Shown: positions 30,070 through 39,415, counted from the stretch's first letter. The stretch is 64,000 nucleotides of DNA from Sulfitobacter sp. S190 (GCF_025141935.1 NZ_CP081120.1:1736001-1800000), one strand, 5' to 3'. The notes: generated by a model from the sequence alone, not told the origin. Numbers and translations: made by a program.

Positions 30070-30939
30070 ATGACCAACACTTTGAAGGCTGCCATGTGGA
30101 TGACAGGCGCAATTGCGTCGTTTTCTTCTATGGCGGTCGCGGGCCGTGAATTGGGCGGTGACTACGACACGTTCGAGATCATGTTGTACCGGTCTGTTGT
30201 GGGCGTCGTGATCGTGGTGTCACTGATTACGCTGTCGGGGGGGTGGTCACGGGTTGGCCGGACCCAGATCGGCACCCATTTTCTGCGCAATCTGGCCCAT
30301 TTCACCGGTCAGAACCTGTGGTTCTTTGCGGTAACGCTGATTCCGCTGGCGCAGGTTTTTGCGCTCGAGTTCACAACACCCCTCTGGGTTATCGTGCTGG
30401 CGCCGCTTGTGCTGGGCGAGCGGTTGACCCGGATGCGGGCCGTTGCGGGAGCGATGGGGTTTGTGGGTATCCTCATCGTGGCGCGCCCCGACCCCTCAAA
30501 TCTGAACCTCGGCATCCTGACGGCGGCGGCCTCCGCTATTTTCTTTGCCTTCACGATCATGATGACCAAGCAGCTGACCAAGGGCAATTCGATCGCAACA
30601 ATCCTTTTCTACCTGACCACGTTCCAACTGGCCTTCGGTCTTGTTGCGGCGGGGTATGATGGCGATATCGCCCTGCCCTCCGCACAGGCATGGCCCCTGC
30701 TCGGGTTGGTGGGTCTGGCCGGTCTGCTGGCACATTACTGCCTGACCAATGCACTGGCGATCGCACCCGCGACTGTTGTTGTCCCGCTTGATTTCGCCCG
30801 GTTGCCGGTGATCGCGGTTGTGGGGATGCTTCTTTATTCAGAACCGCTCGATCTGCTTGTTTTTGTAGGTGCGGCGGTGATTTTTGCCGGAAACTACCTC
30901 AACATCTGGTCCGAGACCCGAAAACCGGTGTCGCCTTAA
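30070..30939 (+). CDS. EamA/DMT family transporter
   Basis: 289 residues with ten hydrophobic spans arranged as two EamA repeats (about 5-135 and 148-282), so an inner membrane drug/metabolite transporter, usually an exporter. The start is the ATG at 30070, 16 bp after guaA; an upstream in-frame start lies inside guaA. LEFTTPLWVIVLAPLVLGER and the equivalent second-repeat segment PLDFARLPVIAVVGMLLYSE are typical. The substrate is not predictable. Probably read with guaA. Confidence 0.88.
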   Translation: MTNTLKAAMWMTGAIASFSSMAVAGRELGGDYDTFEIMLYRSVVGVVIVVSLITLSGGWSRVGRTQIGTHFLRNLAHFTGQNLWFFAVTLIPLAQVFALEFTTPLWVIVLAPLVLGERLTRMRAVAGAMGFVGILIVARPDPSNLNLGILTAAASAIFFAFTIMMTKQLTKGNSIATILFYLTTFQLAFGLVAAGYDGDIALPSAQAWPLLGLVGLAGLLAHYCLTNALAIAPATVVVPLDFARLPVIAVVGMLLYSEPLDLLVFVGAAVIFAGNYLNIWSETRKPVSP

Positions 30940-30958
30940 TACACTTTTTGCGAAAATC

Positions 30959-30980
30959 AATAACGTTACCCAGCGTTATT
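30959..30980. promoter_or_regulatory. Inverted repeat upstream of the FadL-type porin gene
   Basis: AATAACG (30959-30965) and CGTTATT (30974-30980) are perfect 7 bp arms around 8 nt, about 87 bp before the porin ATG. The position and symmetry suit a dimeric repressor site in the porin promoter. A hairpin terminator is less likely, as no T-run follows. Confidence 0.4.
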
Positions 30981-31066
30981 CTTGCATGCGCAACCGACCG
31001 CTTGCTTATTTGCTGACATTCAGCAGGCGGGAGGATCTGGGCCTGCGCGAAAAACGGGGACGGAAA

Positions 31067-32374
31067 ATGACATCTACATTCAAAGCACGTGCCGCCTATC
31101 TCGGCACCGTGTGTGCAGCGTCGCTCTTCACGGTAACGGCCGCTTCGGCCGCGGGGCTTGACCGCTCCGGTCAGTCCGTGTCGTCGATCTTTAACGAGTC
31201 CGGCACAGTGAGCTTCACTTTTGCACATATCAATCCAAGCGTCACAGGCGAAGACGCCTTTGGCAACAGCTATGACGTCGGTCGCAGCTATGGCCAGACT
31301 TCGCTGGGCTATACGCAAAGCATCCAGGACGGTTTTGACCTCAGCGTCATCATTGATCAGCCTTACGGCGCGGACGTCAGCTATAACAACAGCCCGCTGA
31401 CCAGCGCGCTGGGTGGCACCGGTGCCGATCTCGACAGCGAAGCGATCAGCGTCATCGGTCGCTACCGCTTCAACGAACGCGTCAGCGTTTTCGGTGGCAT
31501 CAAGGCACAGCGGGTTGAATCCACCGTCGATCTGAACGGTCAGGCCTACGCAAGTGCGATCGGCACCGCCGGTGTCGCACGCGGTTTCAACGCCGGTTTG
31601 CCCGCCGGTGCACCAGCGCTGAGCACGACAGTCCTTGGCGGCGCGTTGCAGGGTAACACGGACGCCATCACGGCGATCGAAACGACCTATGGCGCGGGCA
31701 CGACTGCGGCGCTTGGCGCACAGGTCAGCGGCGCGATTGACGGCTTCAACGCAACCGACGGCTACTCGTTCAAGGCAGATGCCGACACGCAACCGGGCTG
31801 GCTGATCGGGGCCGCGTATGAGATCCCCGAGATCGCGTTCCGCTTTGTTGCGACGTATCACGCGGAAATCGACCACGATGCGACCACAACAGAAAGCCTG
31901 CTGGGCAATGTCGTGGAAAGCGATGTCGAGTTCAAAACGCCACAATCGCTGAACCTCGAGCTGCAAACCGGCATCGCCGCCGATACGCTGCTGCTGGCCA
32001 GCTACCGCTGGACGGACAATTCCGAAATCGACGTTGTGCCGACTGTCCTTGGCAGCGATCTGGTCAACATTGACGACGGTCACCGCTTTACTCTGGGTGT
32101 CGGCCGCCGCTTTACCGAGCAGTGGTCCGGTTCGGTCGTGGCCTCTTTCGAGCCCAAGGGCGACGATGATCTGGTATCCCCGCTTGGCCCGACCAACGGT
32201 CTGTTCGGTCTGTCGCTTGGCGGTCGCTATGTTCAGGATAACATGACTGTCTCTGGTGGTGTGAACTACTCCTGGCTGGGCGATGCGTCCCCCGAAGTGG
32301 GTGGTCAAGGCGTTGCACGTTTTGAAGACAACCACTCGGTCGCGCTCGGCCTTCAGGTGAACTTCACGTTCTAA
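31067..32374 (+). CDS. FadL/OmpP1-type outer membrane transport protein
   Basis: 435 residues from the ATG at 31067. Residues 1-28 are a signal peptide ending AASAAG. The mature protein is rich in Gly, Asp, Ser and Thr, with alternating amphipathic strands and a C-terminal Phe (LGLQVNFTF), as expected for a beta-barrel. TSLGYTQSIQDGFDLSVIID and the strand pattern place it with FadL-like channels for hydrophobic substrates. The start choice is set by the signal peptide; the in-frame codons upstream are the leader. A terminator follows at 32393. Confidence 0.82.
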   Translation: MTSTFKARAAYLGTVCAASLFTVTAASAAGLDRSGQSVSSIFNESGTVSFTFAHINPSVTGEDAFGNSYDVGRSYGQTSLGYTQSIQDGFDLSVIIDQPYGADVSYNNSPLTSALGGTGADLDSEAISVIGRYRFNERVSVFGGIKAQRVESTVDLNGQAYASAIGTAGVARGFNAGLPAGAPALSTTVLGGALQGNTDAITAIETTYGAGTTAALGAQVSGAIDGFNATDGYSFKADADTQPGWLIGAAYEIPEIAFRFVATYHAEIDHDATTTESLLGNVVESDVEFKTPQSLNLELQTGIAADTLLLASYRWTDNSEIDVVPTVLGSDLVNIDDGHRFTLGVGRRFTEQWSGSVVASFEPKGDDDLVSPLGPTNGLFGLSLGGRYVQDNMTVSGGVNYSWLGDASPEVGGQGVARFEDNHSVALGLQVNFTF

Positions 32375-32392
32375 AGACCGCAAAATCCAGAT

Positions 32393-32432
32393 AAAAGGCC
32401 CGTTTGACTTTTCAGGCGGGCCTTTTTGTTTT
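32393..32432 (+). terminator. Rho-independent terminator after the FadL-type gene
   Basis: AAAAGGCCCG (32393-32402) pairs with CGGGCCTTTT (32417-32426) over a 14 nt loop, followed by TGTTTTT. It lies 18 bp past the porin stop. Confidence 0.85.
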
Positions 32433-32483
32433 TACGCAAGAAACCGGATCGCCCTGTGACAATCGGGCTGATACGTCTTGGAC

Positions 32484-33401
32484 ATGACCGACAAGCGCGA
32501 ACGCACCATTTCAATGACAGCTTGGCTTCTGCTGCTTTTGCTGGCCTTGATCTGGGGAGGATCGTTTCTGTCGATCCGTATCGCACTTGACGAAATACCA
32601 CCCCTCTGGACGGTTGTGCACCGCGTGCTTTGGGCGGCCTTGGTCTTATGGGTTGCCGTGTGGTGGACGGGCGCGGCCCTCCCCAGGGGCAAACGTGTCT
32701 GGATCGGATTTGCCGGGATGGGTCTGCTCAACAATGTTATACCGTTCTCGCTCATGGCGTGGGGGCAGCTTTTCATTCCCACGGGTCTGACTTCGATCCT
32801 GAACGCCGCAACCGCTATTTTCGGTGTTGTCGTCGCGGCCGTGTTGCTGGCCGATGAGCGGCTGAGCGGTCGGAAAGCGCTTGGCGTCTTGCTCGGTTTC
32901 GCTGGAGTTGCCACCGCAATAGGGCTCCGCAATCTGTTGTCCTTCGATGTCACGTCACTGGCCCAGATCGCAGTGCTGGCGGGCACCCTGTCCTATGCGT
33001 TTGCCGGTGTTTGGGCGCGTCATTATTTGTCCGGACTCACCCCACAGGTCGCGGCTGCGGGTATGCTTACGGCCTCAAGTGTCGTTATGGTGCCGTTGGC
33101 AATGGCCGTCGAAGGGCCGCCCGATACCGACCTCGCCCTGCGTACGATCGGCGCGGTGGCCTACTACAGCCTTGTCGCGACTGCGGCGGCCTATCTGATC
33201 TACTACCGTGTTCTTGCACTGGCAGGCAGTGGCAATCTGTTGCTGGTCACACTTCTGATCGCGCCCGTCGCGATTGTTCTTGGGGCGGTGGTGCTTGGTG
33301 AAAGTCTTGCTCCGCAAGCCTATGGCGGATTTGCCCTGTTGGCGCTGGGGTTGATCGTGATCGACGGCCGGTTGATTGACCGGCTCCATTCGGGCCGCTA
33401 A
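32484..33401 (+). CDS. EamA/DMT family transporter
   Basis: 305 residues, ten hydrophobic spans in two EamA repeats. LIWGGSFLSIRIALDEIPPL in the first repeat and VLGAVVLGESLAPQAYGGFAL in the second are typical of the family. Inner membrane, probably an exporter of metabolites or amino acids; substrate unknown. The start is the ATG at 32484; a TTG 6 bp earlier is in frame. It is clearly different in sequence from the EamA protein at 30070, so this is not a recent tandem duplication. Confidence 0.88.
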   Translation: MTDKRERTISMTAWLLLLLLALIWGGSFLSIRIALDEIPPLWTVVHRVLWAALVLWVAVWWTGAALPRGKRVWIGFAGMGLLNNVIPFSLMAWGQLFIPTGLTSILNAATAIFGVVVAAVLLADERLSGRKALGVLLGFAGVATAIGLRNLLSFDVTSLAQIAVLAGTLSYAFAGVWARHYLSGLTPQVAAAGMLTASSVVMVPLAMAVEGPPDTDLALRTIGAVAYYSLVATAAAYLIYYRVLALAGSGNLLLVTLLIAPVAIVLGAVVLGESLAPQAYGGFALLALGLIVIDGRLIDRLHSGR

Positions 33402-33434
33402 CACAAGTCCCAACGCAATCAGGAGCCCGATATC

Positions 33435-34283
33435 ATGCTTTATCCCGACGCGGACAGCTGGCGCGCTGCCCCTCGTAAATCAGTGCTGTTCTTTGGCATG
33501 TCGGGCTTGGGTAAAACACATGTGTCCAAGATGCTCGTGCAGGGCGGTGACTGGTTTCACTACTCCATCGATTACCGCATCGGCACTGCCGGCATGTACC
33601 CGCATATCAAGGATAACCTGATCGCCGAGGCGATGAAGCAACCCTTTCTTGCGCAGATGCTGCGGGCCGACGCAATCTATCTCGAACCGAATGTCCACGA
33701 TCACGATCTGGGTGCGGTCAGCGCCTATCTTGGCAAGCCCGGCGATCCCGGTCGCGGAGGGCTCGAGATGTCGGAATATACCCGTCGGCAGGCGCTGTTC
33801 AGAGACGCAGAGATTGCAGCACTCGTTGACACAGGACACTTCATGCAGCGTGCGCGCGAGCTTTATGGATACCCCCACTTCATTTGCGACACAGGCGGGT
33901 CTGTATGTGAGTGGATCGATCCCGAAAATGCGCAGGATCCTCTACTCGTCACGCTCAAAGAACAGTGTCTGCTGGTCTGGATCAAAGGGACCGATGCGCA
34001 CACCGAAGAGCTGGTACGCCGCTTTGATCGCGCACCCAAGCCCATGGCCTACCAACCTGCATTCCTCGAGAAGGTCTGGGCGGATTATCTCGCGTTGCAT
34101 GAGTGCGCCCCCGATGCGGTTGATCCCGATGCCTTTGTCCGCTGGGCGTATGCGCAGGCACTGGCACATCGCCAGCCCCGCTATGAAGCGATGGCCCGTC
34201 ACGGCATCACGGTCACAGCCGAGGAAATCGGCGCCCTGTCGGGGCCTGAAGGGTTTGACGATATGATCGCCGCCAAGCTCTGA
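33435..34283 (+). CDS. P-loop NTPase of unknown function
   Basis: 282 residues. A Walker A motif GMSGLGKT lies at residues 22-29, right at the start of the fold. A candidate Walker B/acceptor region is HYSIDYRIG (about 43-51). The rest has no lid or helicase motifs that I recognise, and the protein looks like a small-molecule kinase-type P-loop fold. DTGGSVCEWIDPE (about 156-168) and the C-terminal helical part look like conserved patches. Cytoplasmic. The start is the ATG at 33435 behind AGGAG. It follows the EamA gene with a 33 bp gap and could be in its operon. No substrate can be suggested. Confidence 0.7.
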   Translation: MLYPDADSWRAAPRKSVLFFGMSGLGKTHVSKMLVQGGDWFHYSIDYRIGTAGMYPHIKDNLIAEAMKQPFLAQMLRADAIYLEPNVHDHDLGAVSAYLGKPGDPGRGGLEMSEYTRRQALFRDAEIAALVDTGHFMQRARELYGYPHFICDTGGSVCEWIDPENAQDPLLVTLKEQCLLVWIKGTDAHTEELVRRFDRAPKPMAYQPAFLEKVWADYLALHECAPDAVDPDAFVRWAYAQALAHRQPRYEAMARHGITVTAEEIGALSGPEGFDDMIAAKL

Positions 34284-34379
34284 GTGGTAGACACGCGCTT
34301 GTGACGCATCGCTCCTCTTGAGCCGCACGCCCGCGCGCTTTATCTGTCTGTTTCCCGTACCGAAGACCAAGGCCACCCC

Positions 34380-35297
34380 ATGCCCATAAAGATACCCGCC
34401 GCCCTGCCAGCCTACGACGTGCTCACGCGCGAGGGCGTAAGCGTGATGGACGAGGATCAGGCCGCGCGTCAGGATATCCGTCCCCTCAGGATTGCCCTGC
34501 TGAACCTGATGCCAAAGAAAATTCAGACAGAGAACCAGTTCGCCCGCCTGATCGGTGCCACGCCTTTGCAGATCGAACTGACACTCTTGCGGATGTCGGA
34601 TCACCAGACCCGCAATACGGCAGCAGAGCATATGGAAAGCTTCTACCGGCCGGTTTCTGATGTCTGGAACGAGAAATTCGACGGTCTGATCATCACGGGT
34701 GCCCCGATCGAACATCTGCCGTTCGATGACGTCGACTATTACGCCGAACTGCGTCAGGTGATGGACTGGACCCAGACCAACGTCCAATCCACGTTTGGCG
34801 TCTGCTGGGGTGGGATGGCGATGATCAATCACTTCCACGGCGTCAAAAAGCATATGCTGGACGCCAAGGCATTCGGGTGTTTCCGTCACCAGAACCTTGC
34901 ACCCGCCTCGCCCTATCTGAACGGGTTTTCGGACGACTGTGTGATCCCGGTGTCGCGGTGGACCGAAATACGGCAAGATGAAGTAGACGCGGCAGAGGGT
35001 CTGAAAACGCTGCTGGGCAGCGAAGAAGTAGGGCCCTGCCTGATCGAGGATCCCGCGCACCGCGCACTTTATATCTTCAATCACTTTGAATACGACCGCG
35101 ACACGCTAAAACAAGAATATGACCGCGATATCGCTGCGGGCACGCCGATCAATGTGCCTGCGAATTATTACACAAACGATGATCCCGCCTTGCCACCCGT
35201 GAACCGCTGGCGCAGCCATGCGCATCTTCTCTACGGCAACTGGGTTCAGGAAATCTATCAGTCCACGCCCTATGACATTGAAAAAATCGGTTCGTAA
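34380..35297 (+). CDS. metA: Homoserine O-acyltransferase MetA (predicted acetyl-CoA type)
   Basis: 305 residues. First committed step of methionine synthesis: activation of homoserine by acylation. The catalytic Cys142 is in FGVCWGGMA, and the His/Glu residues lie in FNHFEYDRD. The alignment position known to set acyl donor choice (111 in E. coli numbering) is Glu here (TGAPIE, residues 106-111). In characterised members Glu at this site goes with acetyl-CoA and Gly with succinyl-CoA. I therefore favour homoserine O-acetyltransferase, although many annotations would say succinyltransferase. The 96 bp upstream holds no SAM-II-like element that I can find. It overlaps the next gene by 26 bp. 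Confidence 0.93.
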   Translation: MPIKIPAALPAYDVLTREGVSVMDEDQAARQDIRPLRIALLNLMPKKIQTENQFARLIGATPLQIELTLLRMSDHQTRNTAAEHMESFYRPVSDVWNEKFDGLIITGAPIEHLPFDDVDYYAELRQVMDWTQTNVQSTFGVCWGGMAMINHFHGVKKHMLDAKAFGCFRHQNLAPASPYLNGFSDDCVIPVSRWTEIRQDEVDAAEGLKTLLGSEEVGPCLIEDPAHRALYIFNHFEYDRDTLKQEYDRDIAAGTPINVPANYYTNDDPALPPVNRWRSHAHLLYGNWVQEIYQSTPYDIEKIGS

Positions 35298-36258
35298 CTT
35301 GCTTGTCGTCGTCGCCATTGTTCTGACGCTGGTCGTGGTCATCCAGTGGCGCGCCGGTGCACGCGAAGCGCAGGCGAACGCGGCCTACCCGGCCCAAGGG
35401 CGGATCATCGATGTTGACGGGGTGCCCGTGCACGTCCTGACACAGGGCTCCGGTCCTGATCTGGTGCTGATCCACGGGGCCAGCGGCAACCTGCGGGACT
35501 TTACGATCGATTTCGCGGACCGCTTGTCGGACCGCTACCGTGTCATCATGTTTGACCGCCCGGGTCTGGGCTGGTCCGGCAGGCCATCAGATACGAAGGG
35601 CGCATGGAACGGCGCGTCGGAAACCCCGCTCGAACAAGCAGCCCTGTTGCAAGGCGCGGCCGATGCGATCGGCGTCGAAAGCCCCGTGGTGCTGGGTCAC
35701 AGCTTCGGGGGTGCCGTTGCCCTGGGGTGGGCGCTTAACCGCCCCGAAGAAACGGCCGCACTTGTGATGGTATCGGCCGTTTCGAACCCATGGCCGGGAA
35801 AACTGGGTTGGTACTATACTGTGAATGGCACGTCATGGGGGGGCGCGTTGGTCGTTCCTCCGATTGTCGCCTTTGCCCCCCAAAGCGCGGTCAACAGCAG
35901 CATCGAGAGCATATTCGAGCCACAACCTGCGCCGGAAGGCTACGCGACTGACGTGGGCGCAGAGCTGACGCTCCGGCGCGCCACACTTCGGGCAAACACG
36001 CAACAGGTGAACCAGTTGCGCCCGCATATTGTGGACATGTCAAAACGGTATGCGGATCTCACCCTTCCGACAGAGATCGTACATGGCGACGCAGACACCA
36101 TTGTGCCGCTCGAAATCCACTCCGATCCGCTCTCGCGGCAACTGCCAGCAGCGGCGCTGACCATTCTGCCGGGCATCGGCCATATGCCCCACCATGTGGC
36201 CGCGGATGCGGTGATCGAAGCCATCGACCGTGCGGCGGCGCGTGCGGGTTTGCGTTAA
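35272..36258 (+). CDS. Alpha/beta hydrolase, membrane anchored
   Basis: 328 residues from the ATG at 35272, inside the end of metA. A hydrophobic helix at about 9-25 suggests an N-terminal anchor or uncleaved signal. The fold starts near [14 protein letters not shown]. The nucleophile is in the elbow [10 protein letters not shown], and the catalytic His is in [11 protein letters not shown]. Oxyanion-hole and acid positions look normal (HGDADTIVP holds the Asp). Substrate unknown. The overlap with metA suggests coupled translation, but homoserine acylation itself is done by MetA, so this is probably not a MetX. Confidence 0.85.
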   Translation: MTLKKSVRNLLVVVAIVLTLVVVIQWRAGAREAQANAAYPAQGRIIDVDGVPVHVLTQGSGPDLVLIHGASGNLRDFTIDFADRLSDRYRVIMFDRPGLGWSGRPSDTKGAWNGASETPLEQAALLQGAADAIGVESPVVLGHSFGGAVALGWALNRPEETAALVMVSAVSNPWPGKLGWYYTVNGTSWGGALVVPPIVAFAPQSAVNSSIESIFEPQPAPEGYATDVGAELTLRRATLRANTQQVNQLRPHIVDMSKRYADLTLPTEIVHGDADTIVPLEIHSDPLSRQLPAAALTILPGIGHMPHHVAADAVIEAIDRAAARAGLR

Positions 36259-36308
36259 TCCCCTTAACATCGCATATTGGCGGTGAAATCATCAACTTGG
36301 AGCCCGCG

Positions 36309-37178
36309 ATGACCCTGCCCTTTGATGGTGCGATCAGTGCCTTTTACGAAGATACCGTGCCTCAGGATATTCGGGGCGCAATCGCCAATGGCGACAAGAA
36401 TGACATCCTGTCCGACAGCTATCCGCATGAAACGCGGATGGGAAAAAAGAAATACGAGCGCGAAATGGAAGCCCTGCAGATCGAGCTGGTCAAACTGCAG
36501 GCGTGGGTGCGCGACAGCGGCACCCGGATTGCGATGGTGTTCGAGGGCCGGGACGGCGCGGGCAAAGGCGGCACGATCGGGCGGTTCCGCATGAACCTCA
36601 ACCCCCGCGCAGCGCGCGTTGTCGCCCTGTCAAAACCGTCGGACGCCGAGCGCAGCCAATGGTATTTTCAGCGCTATATCAAGCACCTGCCTGCCGCGGG
36701 CGACATGGTTTTCTTTGACCGAAGCTGGTACAACCGGGGCGTCGTCGAACCGGTATTCGGTTTTTGCACACCCGAAGAAAACGCCCAGTTCTTCGCGCAG
36801 GTAAAACCGTTCGAGCGGATGCTCGTTGACGACGACATCCATCTTTTCAAATTCTGGCTCAATGTAGGGCGCGCCGAACAGCTGCGCCGGATGCTGGCCC
36901 GCGAAGCGGATCCGCTCAAGCAGTGGAAACTGAGCGGGATTGACGTGAAGGGTTTGCACAAATGGGACGCCTATACGGATGCCATCCGTGATACCTTGAC
37001 CCGCAGCCATACCGAACACGCGCCCTGGACGATTGTGCGCTCCGATGACAAGCGGCGTGCACGGCTCAACGCGATACGCCATGTGCTGCACCGCTTCGAT
37101 TATGACCGAAAGGACGCGGGCGCCATCGGTGAGGTTGACGAAGCCGTGTGCGGCGGGCCTGATATCTGGGATGCCTAA
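36309..37178 (+). CDS. ppk2: Polyphosphate kinase 2
   Basis: 289 residues, a single PPK2 domain (class I-like). It transfers phosphate between polyphosphate and nucleoside di/triphosphates. The Walker A motif is FEGRDGAGKGG (about 79-89), Walker B FFDRSWYNRG, and the lid MLAREADPLKQWKLS; all look intact. The ATG at 36309 has a well-spaced GGAG; a TTG at 36297 is the longer alternative. The stop overlaps the following tetR-type gene by 8 bp, an unusual coupling of a kinase with a regulator. Confidence 0.94.
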   Translation: MTLPFDGAISAFYEDTVPQDIRGAIANGDKNDILSDSYPHETRMGKKKYEREMEALQIELVKLQAWVRDSGTRIAMVFEGRDGAGKGGTIGRFRMNLNPRAARVVALSKPSDAERSQWYFQRYIKHLPAAGDMVFFDRSWYNRGVVEPVFGFCTPEENAQFFAQVKPFERMLVDDDIHLFKFWLNVGRAEQLRRMLAREADPLKQWKLSGIDVKGLHKWDAYTDAIRDTLTRSHTEHAPWTIVRSDDKRRARLNAIRHVLHRFDYDRKDAGAIGEVDEAVCGGPDIWDA

Positions 37179-37788
37179 ACGCGGCTATCACCACGGTAAT
37201 CTGCGACAGGCGCTTGTTGACGCAGCACTTGCGTTGATCGAACAGAAAGGCCCTACCGGCTTCACCCTGTCTGAAGCAGCCAAGCAGGCGGGCGTGACAC
37301 CTGCTGCAGTATATCGGCATTTCGAGGGTCGCGACGACTTGATCGCCGAAGCGGCGTTACAGGGCTACGACATCTTCGCGGACCTGATGGAGCACGCCTA
37401 TCAATCCGGACAGCCCTCGGCACTGGCGGCGTTCGAAGCCACGGGGCGTGCCTATCTTGCTTTTGCGCGCCGCTATCCCGGCCACTACATCGCCATGTTC
37501 GAAAGTGGCATTTCGATCAATCGCTCTGCGGCCTTGGCAACGGTTGCAAACCGCGCAAACGGTGTGCTTGAAAAGGCGGCGACGGATCTGAGCCAGCATA
37601 TTCCCGCGGAAAAACGGCCGCCGGCATCGATGTTTTCTGCCCATATCTGGGCCATGAGCCACGGCGTGGTCGAGCTGTTTGCGCGCAACTCGCCCGGTCG
37701 TGCATCGCCCTTCCCGCCCGAAGATCTTTTGGAATCCGGGATCGGTATCTATTTGCGCGGGCTCGGATTGATCGCGCCTGACGACTGA
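37171..37788 (+). CDS. TetR/AcrR family transcriptional regulator
   Basis: 205 residues. The N-terminal helix-turn-helix (about 7-55) has the TetR pattern GYHHGNLRQALVDAALALIE and SEAAKQAGVTPAAVYRHFEGRDDLI (quoted in parts). The C-terminal ligand domain resembles the WHG subtype (SAHIWAMSHGVVELFA). It starts inside the last codons of ppk2 (ATGCCTAA), so it should be translated with it. A link to polyphosphate or stress is possible but not shown. Convergent with the cupin gene, 8 bp between stops. Confidence 0.9.
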   Translation: MPKRGYHHGNLRQALVDAALALIEQKGPTGFTLSEAAKQAGVTPAAVYRHFEGRDDLIAEAALQGYDIFADLMEHAYQSGQPSALAAFEATGRAYLAFARRYPGHYIAMFESGISINRSAALATVANRANGVLEKAATDLSQHIPAEKRPPASMFSAHIWAMSHGVVELFARNSPGRASPFPPEDLLESGIGIYLRGLGLIAPDD

Positions 37789-37796
37789 ACAGAACC

Positions 37797-38168
37797 TTAG
37801 CCTGTCTGGTCCGCCAAACTGCGTGTCAGCGGCGTTATCTTTTCACCGGTATGCAGGGTGCTGGGCGGTTCGATCAAGACCACCCGGCATTCCGCGTCAG
37901 CGACCGGATTATGCGGCGTCCCCTTGGGGACGACATGAATGTCGCCGGGACCAAGGTGCACATCACCGTCCTCATATTGCATACGCAAATGTCCGGCCAC
38001 GATCAGGAACATCTCATCGGCGTCATCGTGTTGATGCCAGACGAACTCCCCCTCTAGCTTGGCGACTTTGATCAGGTGGTTGTTGACCTGACCCACGACC
38101 TTCGGAGACCAATGCGCGTCAAGCGCTATATCCGCGGGGCGTATGACGGATTTGCCGGTTTCGCTCAT
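37797..38168 (-). CDS. Single-domain cupin protein
   Basis: 123 residues, one cupin barrel. Motif 1 is WHQHDDADEMFLIVAGHL (two metal-binding His and the Glu) and motif 2 is PGDIHVVPKGTPHNP. Cytoplasmic. Possibly a metal-dependent enzyme or sensor; small stand-alone cupins cannot be assigned a substrate. The start is the ATG at 38168 with a well-spaced GGAG; a longer in-frame start at 38198 lacks one. Confidence 0.85.
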   Translation of the reverse strand: MSETGKSVIRPADIALDAHWSPKVVGQVNNHLIKVAKLEGEFVWHQHDDADEMFLIVAGHLRMQYEDGDVHLGPGDIHVVPKGTPHNPVADAECRVVLIEPPSTLHTGEKITPLTRSLADQTG

Positions 38169-38217
38169 CGTTGGCTCCGATTTTGTGACGGTGTGCAAAT
38201 CACCCTAGGACAAACGA

Positions 38218-38245
38218 AAAGGCCGCACCAGATGATGCGGCCTTT
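38218..38245 (-). terminator. Rho-independent terminator of rplM-rpsI
   Basis: AAAGGCCGCA (38218-38227) pairs with TGCGGCCTTT (38236-38245), a perfect 10 bp stem with an 8 nt loop. On the minus strand TTTTCGTTTG follows. It lies 20 bp past the rpsI stop. Confidence 0.88.
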
Positions 38246-38264
38246 GCAAAAACTGTAGGGCAGA

Positions 38265-38768
38265 TTAACGCTTGGAGAACTGGAAGCTCTTACGCGCTTT
38301 GGCCTTACCGTATTTCTTACGCTCAACCACACGGCTGTCGCGGGTCAGGAAGCCTGCCGCTTTCAGCGCGCCGCGCAGCGAGGGATCGTAGAGCTGCAGA
38401 GCTTTGGAGATGCCATGCTTGACCGCACCGGCCTGTCCGGACAGACCGCCACCTTTGACGGTCGCATAGACGTCAAACTGACCTTCGGTGTTGGTGATCG
38501 AAAATGGCTGTGCCAGGATCATCTGCAGAACGGGACGGGCAAAATACGTGTTCTGTTCTTTGCCATTCACGGTTACCTTGCCGGAGCCGGGCTTGATCCA
38601 GACGCGCGCAATGGCGTCCTTACGCTTGCCGGTGGCATAGGAACGGCCCAGGTCGTCGCGCTGTGGCTCACGGTGGATCGTTTCGACCGCTGGTGTGCCC
38701 TGAACGCCGCCGATATCTTCGGTCACGACTTCTTTGAGATCGTCGAGTGTTTTGATTTCGTCAGCCAT
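38265..38768 (-). CDS. rpsI: 30S ribosomal protein S9
   Basis: 167 residues from the ATG at 38768 (MADEIK). The ATG at 38774 overlaps the rplM stop by 4 bp and would add only MS. The conserved core [17 protein letters not shown] starts at about residue 42. The C-terminus [15 protein letters not shown] reaches into the ribosomal P site. The N-terminal extension of about 40 residues is usual for alphaproteobacterial S9. It follows rplM in the universal L13-S9 operon. Confidence 0.97.
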   Translation of the reverse strand: MADEIKTLDDLKEVVTEDIGGVQGTPAVETIHREPQRDDLGRSYATGKRKDAIARVWIKPGSGKVTVNGKEQNTYFARPVLQMILAQPFSITNTEGQFDVYATVKGGGLSGQAGAVKHGISKALQLYDPSLRGALKAAGFLTRDSRVVERKKYGKAKARKSFQFSKR

Positions 38769-38770
38769 GC

Positions 38771-39232
38771 TCATGCACTCCGAGTGTTTTTGCTGTTCAT
38801 GGATTTCACATCCAGAACTTCCGGCGCTTGCGCCTCATGTGGGTGGTCACCACCGGCGTATACACGCAGGTTGGTCATGATCTGGCGGCTCAGGCGGTTG
38901 CCGGGGAGCATACGCTTGACGGCTTGCGTGACAACGCGCTCGGGGTGGGCACCCTCGAGGATCTGGGCCTTGGTGCGCGATTTGATGCCGCCGGGGTGAC
39001 CGGTGTGCCAGTAGAAGTTTTCTTCGCGCTTCTTGCCGGTCATCTGGATTTTCTCGGCATTGATCACGATGACATTGTCACCGCAATCCATGTGAGGCGT
39101 AAAAGAGGGCTTGTGCTTGCCCCGAAGACGTGTGGCTACGATCGACGCCAGACGGCCCAGCACGACGCCTTCGGCGTCAATGATGATCCATTTCTTGTCG
39201 ATGTCTGCCGGTGTTGCAGAAAAGGTTTTCAT
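38771..39232 (-). CDS. rplM: 50S ribosomal protein L13
   Basis: 153 residues. [21 protein letters not shown] and [12 protein letters not shown] are standard L13 blocks. First gene of the rplM-rpsI operon. The 183 bp between its start and the MocR-type gene is AT-rich near 39340-39385 and should hold the promoter. I see no recognised leader RNA structure there. Confidence 0.97.
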   Translation of the reverse strand: MKTFSATPADIDKKWIIIDAEGVVLGRLASIVATRLRGKHKPSFTPHMDCGDNVIVINAEKIQMTGKKREENFYWHTGHPGGIKSRTKAQILEGAHPERVVTQAVKRMLPGNRLSRQIMTNLRVYAGGDHPHEAQAPEVLDVKSMNSKNTRSA

Positions 39233-39415
39233 GGACGAATTCCCGTTATCGAGTGGACGGGGACCAGCCCCGATGTGATGAGCGGGTTATATAGAAGCGG
39301 AATTGCGCGTCAAGCGGATCAACTCCGGTTAAATTGTTTGATAACAGTGGCTTAAAAATAAGGTATAATAATACCCCATCAATTTGCGCCGTTCAGCTCC
39401 GCCAAAGCTCGCAAA

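Noticed and set aside
30899-32383. 494-residue open frame on the minus strand opposite the FadL-type porin gene
   Set aside because: Composition is that of an antisense shadow in GC-rich DNA, with no family motif or start site. The plus strand has a clear signal peptide and barrel protein.
34284-34379. Possible SAM-II or other SAM riboswitch before metA
   Set aside because: Looked for the conserved pseudoknot segments and found none in the 96 bp gap.
36255-36267. TTAA...TTAA pair before ppk2 as a CtrA site
   Set aside because: The spacing is 5 bp, not 7, so it does not match the CtrA box.
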